From Opitutales bacterium (lineage in GTDB: Bacteria; Verrucomicrobiota; Verrucomicrobiia; Opitutales; UBA2987), in assembly GCA_021772555.1 (NCBI GenBank), contig JAJFLT010000314.1, positions 1 through 6,113 of the forward strand: DNA of 6,113 nt. Reading direction: 5' to 3'. Numbering within the stretch: position 1 is the first letter of the stretch; every line of letters begins with the position of its first letter. Made by a program: the position numbers and the translations under genes. Shown piece by piece: positions 5,473 to 6,113 of this stretch. The notes under the pieces are model-generated. The model had not been told where the DNA came from. It was given only the letters and a program-made list of their open reading frames with translations, and did not search any database.

Positions 5473-6113
5473 CCTAGCTGACGGATGGTATCCGTTAGGT
5501 CGAAGATGTTTCGATCGTTATTGCTGGTGGCGTAGGTGAGGAGGTATTCGGCCTCCACTTCCAAAGAACGCCGGAAAAACCCTACGCAATCGCGGTGGCT
5601 GAGGTAGATCGCTCTAAAATAATCTTCCCCCAAAGCGCCGATCCTGTCTGTAAACTTATCTTCCGGAACGATCCAACCAATGCGCAGGCCGACAAATTCC
5701 AGTCCGTGCCGCCCGCTGTAGTATTTGCCCATGTTTTCGCCGAAAATTTTGGATACACCATAGAGGGAATCCGGGTTGGGCGGTTCATCGGTTGTCATCA
5801 GTCGGACTTTGGACAGATCGAGGGATTCGGGAGCGTCCAGAATCGTGTTTCCATGCTGGGTGTGGTTGGTGGTGGCAAAGATCAGCCGCCTGACACCGGA
5901 CCGCAGACACTCTGCAAAAACCTGGTAAGTGGCCTCGAAATTGTTTTTTCGCAGGCTGGACCAGGGCGCTCTGGGATCGGGATCGGCAGCCAGGTGAATG
6001 ACCGCGTTCAGACCCTCGAATTTTCCTTTGATCTGGTCTTCATTTGATAAATCAACCGGGATGGAAGGGAATGACGCCTGTTGTAGAGTGAAAGATGTCA
6101 ACTCGTAATCCTC
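5430..6113 (-). CDS. NAD-dependent epimerase/dehydratase, uronate dehydrogenase-like (N-terminus off window)
   Basis: An extended short-chain dehydrogenase. The frame is open to the right edge (GAG at 6113), and 227 residues to the TGA at 5430-5432 are visible. A TTG at 6101 is in frame but falls within the second Rossmann strand region, so the GxxGxxG motif lies beyond the window. Visible landmarks are VDLSNEDQIKGKFEG, the NAD-binding VIHLAADPDP, FATTNHTQHGN (the catalytic Ser/Thr region), LYGVSKIFGE with the catalytic YxxxK at 5748-5762, and VGLRIGWIVPE. The C-terminal FDLTDTIRQLGYQPQDNAEKF matches the 'LGY.PQD.AE' ending of uronate dehydrogenases, which oxidise galacturonate or glucuronate to aldarolactones. 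Sugar specificity is an inference. It is convergent with the toxin remnant, and their ends overlap by about 43 bases. Confidence 0.8.
   Translation of the reverse strand, partial: EDYELTSFTLQQASFPSIPVDLSNEDQIKGKFEGLNAVIHLAADPDPRAPWSSLRKNNFEATYQVFAECLRSGVRRLIFATTNHTQHGNTILDAPESLDLSKVRLMTTDEPPNPDSLYGVSKIFGENMGKYYSGRHGLEFVGLRIGWIVPEDKFTDRIGALGEDYFRAIYLSHRDCVGFFRRSLEVEAEYLLTYATSNNDRNIFDLTDTIRQLGYQPQDNAEKFFQS
5478..5498. repeat. Nine-base-pair inverted repeat inside the epimerase 3' end
   Basis: CTGACGGAT (5478-5486) and ATCCGTTAG (5490-5498) pair with one G.U and a three-base loop. It lies within codons for LTDTIRQL of the minus-strand epimerase, and just past the toxin remnant on the plus strand. 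No T-run follows on either strand, so an intrinsic terminator is not supported. It may be coincidental coding sequence. Confidence 0.35.

Noticed and set aside
5478..5498. Hairpin as a bidirectional terminator between the toxin remnant and the epimerase
   Set aside because: It lies inside the epimerase coding sequence, before its stop codon, and neither flank has a T-run.
5595..6047. 150-codon plus-strand open frame inside the epimerase region
   Set aside because: It lies opposite the clear NAD-dependent epimerase frame, has no recognisable motif, and its length is explained by coding constraint on the other strand.

Overview
The window comes from a Gram-negative bacterium. Evidence for this is an outer-membrane lipoprotein-sorting (LolA-like) protein and three consecutive enzymes with N-terminal signal peptides. 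Base composition is roughly balanced, Shine-Dalgarno sequences are mostly weak or absent, and TTG codons sit at several candidate starts. I cannot assign a phylum from this. A marine or environmental lineage such as Verrucomicrobiota would fit but is a guess.

Left part (1-3158, + strand): a tightly packed run of three genes. The first is the 3' part of a LolA-like protein (PF17131 type). Twenty bases later comes an exported adenosine deaminase of the ADGF/ADA2-like type. Five bases later comes an exported purine nucleosidase/phosphorylase-fold protein related to MTA/SAH nucleosidase. The last two suggest a periplasmic route adenosine -> inosine -> hypoxanthine. The nucleosidase carries Asn (N250) where MTA/SAH nucleosidases carry the catalytic Asp. 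This change would suit a 6-oxopurine substrate, which is what the deaminase makes.

Middle (3159-4992, + strand): a 147-base gap with a possible promoter, then an exported cyclase-family (PF04199) metal-dependent hydrolase whose HxGTHxD motif is changed to NxATQxD. A GNAT acetyltransferase follows.

Right part (4993-5477): an AT-rich spacer and a decayed type II toxin-antitoxin pair that is easy to miss. The antitoxin remnant is broken by an in-frame TAG. The RelE/HigB-like toxin starts on an ATGA overlap and is frameshifted in a run of eight A's. The toxin remnant runs tail to tail into, and overlaps, the 3' end of a minus-strand NAD-dependent epimerase resembling uronate dehydrogenase (5430-6113). 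The N-terminus of that gene lies beyond the right edge.

I saw no RNA genes, CRISPR array, insertion sequence or origin. No system that is clearly new is proven here. The best lead is the exported purine-salvage pair with the Asp-to-Asn change.
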